Of a stretch of DNA of 24,796 nucleotides, positions 24,438-24,796 are shown in pieces. This stretch comes from JAIPAH01 sp964345255 (lineage in GTDB: Bacteria > Bacteroidota > Bacteroidia > Bacteroidales > JAIPAH01). Every line of letters starts with the position of its first letter. The stretch's first letter is position 1. The notes below the pieces were generated by a model. That model was not told where the DNA came from, searched no databases, and saw nothing but the letters and a program-made list of their open reading frames with translations. A program made the translations under genes and the position numbers. The stretch spans positions 1-24,796 of the forward strand of contig CAYFQK010000014.1 in assembly GCA_964345255.1 (NCBI GenBank). Direction: 5' to 3'.

Positions 24438-24654
24438 CAAGGCTTTCAGCCTTGATGATAGGAGTAGATGCTATACTCAAACCCAGGGAGCTGCCCCCTC
24501 CCGAATGAATAATTCATTTGTTCGGGCAGTCTGGGTTTTGCTCTTTCAGGCTTACAGCCTGGTTTGCCTGAAAGGCAAAGACGTAAAAGCACAGGGTGGA
24601 ATGAAATGGAACCCTGTGTAAAGTGCACAAAATAAACCAAAGGGCTGAAAGCCC
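24438..24654. repeat. Hairpin-dense REP/REPIN-like interspersed element
   Basis: Successive inverted repeats fill this stretch. They are CAAGGCT-TTC-AGCCTTG (24438-24454), AAACCCAG with CTGGGTTT (24479-24538) enclosing CTGCCC/GGGCAG and AATGAAT/ATTCATT, CAGGCT-TAC-AGCCTG (24547-24561), CTTTCAGGC with GCCTGAAAG (24543-24574), TTTGCC with GGCAAA (24563-24579), CACAGGGT with ACCCTGTG (24590-24618), and GGGCT-GAA-AGCCC (24642-24654). The first and last hairpins share the core GGCTnnnAGCC in opposite orientation (TTC versus GAA loop), as in paired REP units. The pattern recalls non-coding repeats mobilised by REP-associated tyrosine transposases in Bacteroidota. No transposase is encoded here. Copy number cannot be judged from one window. 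Confidence 0.65.
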
Positions 24655-24796
24655 GACACGTGCCAGTGGTTGGAGGAAATCACTAATTTTATCTGGAAAT
24701 AGTACATTTTTCTTATCCCATTCTTTTGCGTCACCTGACCTCCAACCTTATTAACCGATAAGGGTTTTCTGAATATAGCGTTCGAATGCGGATTCG
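24655..24796. other. Non-coding flank at window end
   Basis: No gene is visible. GGTTGGAGG (24668-24676) and CCTCCAACC (24739-24747) form a widely spaced 9-bp inverted repeat. CCTTAT and ATAAGG form a small hairpin just after. Neither has a clear role. Confidence 0.4.

Noticed and set aside
24446..24640. A 64-codon minus-strand open frame
   Set aside because: It is made of the hairpin repeats and has no coding signature.
24668..24747. GGTTGGAGG/CCTCCAACC as terminal repeats of a mobile element
   Set aside because: The repeat is 9 bp and encloses 62 nt without target-site duplication or coding content. Chance is possible.
1..24796. CRISPR arrays, rRNA genes, riboswitches or prophage
   Set aside because: No regularly spaced repeats, rRNA segments, recognisable riboswitch leaders or phage genes were seen on reading both strands.

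Overview
The window looks like chromosomal DNA of a member of the Bacteroidota. The evidence is two secreted proteins ending in type IX secretion (T9SS) type A sorting domains with YPNP motifs, a Reg_prop/Y_Y_Y sensor kinase, an ECF sigma/anti-sigma pair feeding a head-GIN/beta-barrel protein, a DUF2723 (GT117-type) membrane protein, and several promoters of the Bacteroidota form (-33 TTTG, -7 TAnnTTTG). I cannot name the genus. The left edge cuts into a gene. No phage, CRISPR array, rRNA or intact insertion sequence is visible.

Layout. At 1-756 (+) is the 3' part of lgt. It converges, across a bidirectional terminator, on a large DUF2723 membrane glycosyltransferase-like gene (854-4114, -). 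A tRNA-Gln(UUG) with its own promoter and terminator (4299-4459) precedes a sensor histidine kinase with no receiver domain (4526-7639, +). A small unrecognised gene follows (7652-7966, -). At 8039-13238 (-) lies a carbohydrate module: a LacI-family regulator, a near-perfect LacI-type operator, a secreted protein with two tandem domains, and a secreted multidomain GH13 amylase whose N-terminal domain resembles those tandem domains. Gene order and operator position suggest the LacI protein controls the two secreted proteins.

At 13396-16612 (-) is an envelope-response module: an ECF sigma factor, a membrane anti-sigma-like protein with a duplicated N-terminal unit, and a GIN-domain/outer-membrane-barrel protein. 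Upstream of the sigma gene and again upstream of the barrel gene is the same ECF-type promoter (TGTAAC, 16 or 17 nt, CGTC). This points to an autoregulated circuit with a local target. At 16701-19272 (-) lepA, with a TTG start behind a strong Shine-Dalgarno, is followed 22 nt later by a sulfotransferase-like gene. A ParE-type toxin-antitoxin remnant follows (19460-19869), with an apparently intact antitoxin and a toxin cut to about 60 residues.

The most unusual gene is 20075-24184 (-). This 1369-residue protein joins about 870 residues of unrecognised, mostly helical sequence to a well-conserved PPDK-type ATP-grasp domain and phosphohistidine domain, but ends where the PEP/pyruvate TIM barrel should begin. 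To its right, the non-coding stretch to the window end contains a dense hairpin array (24438-24654) bounded by mirror-image GGCTnnnAGCC hairpins, resembling a REP/REPIN-type interspersed element.
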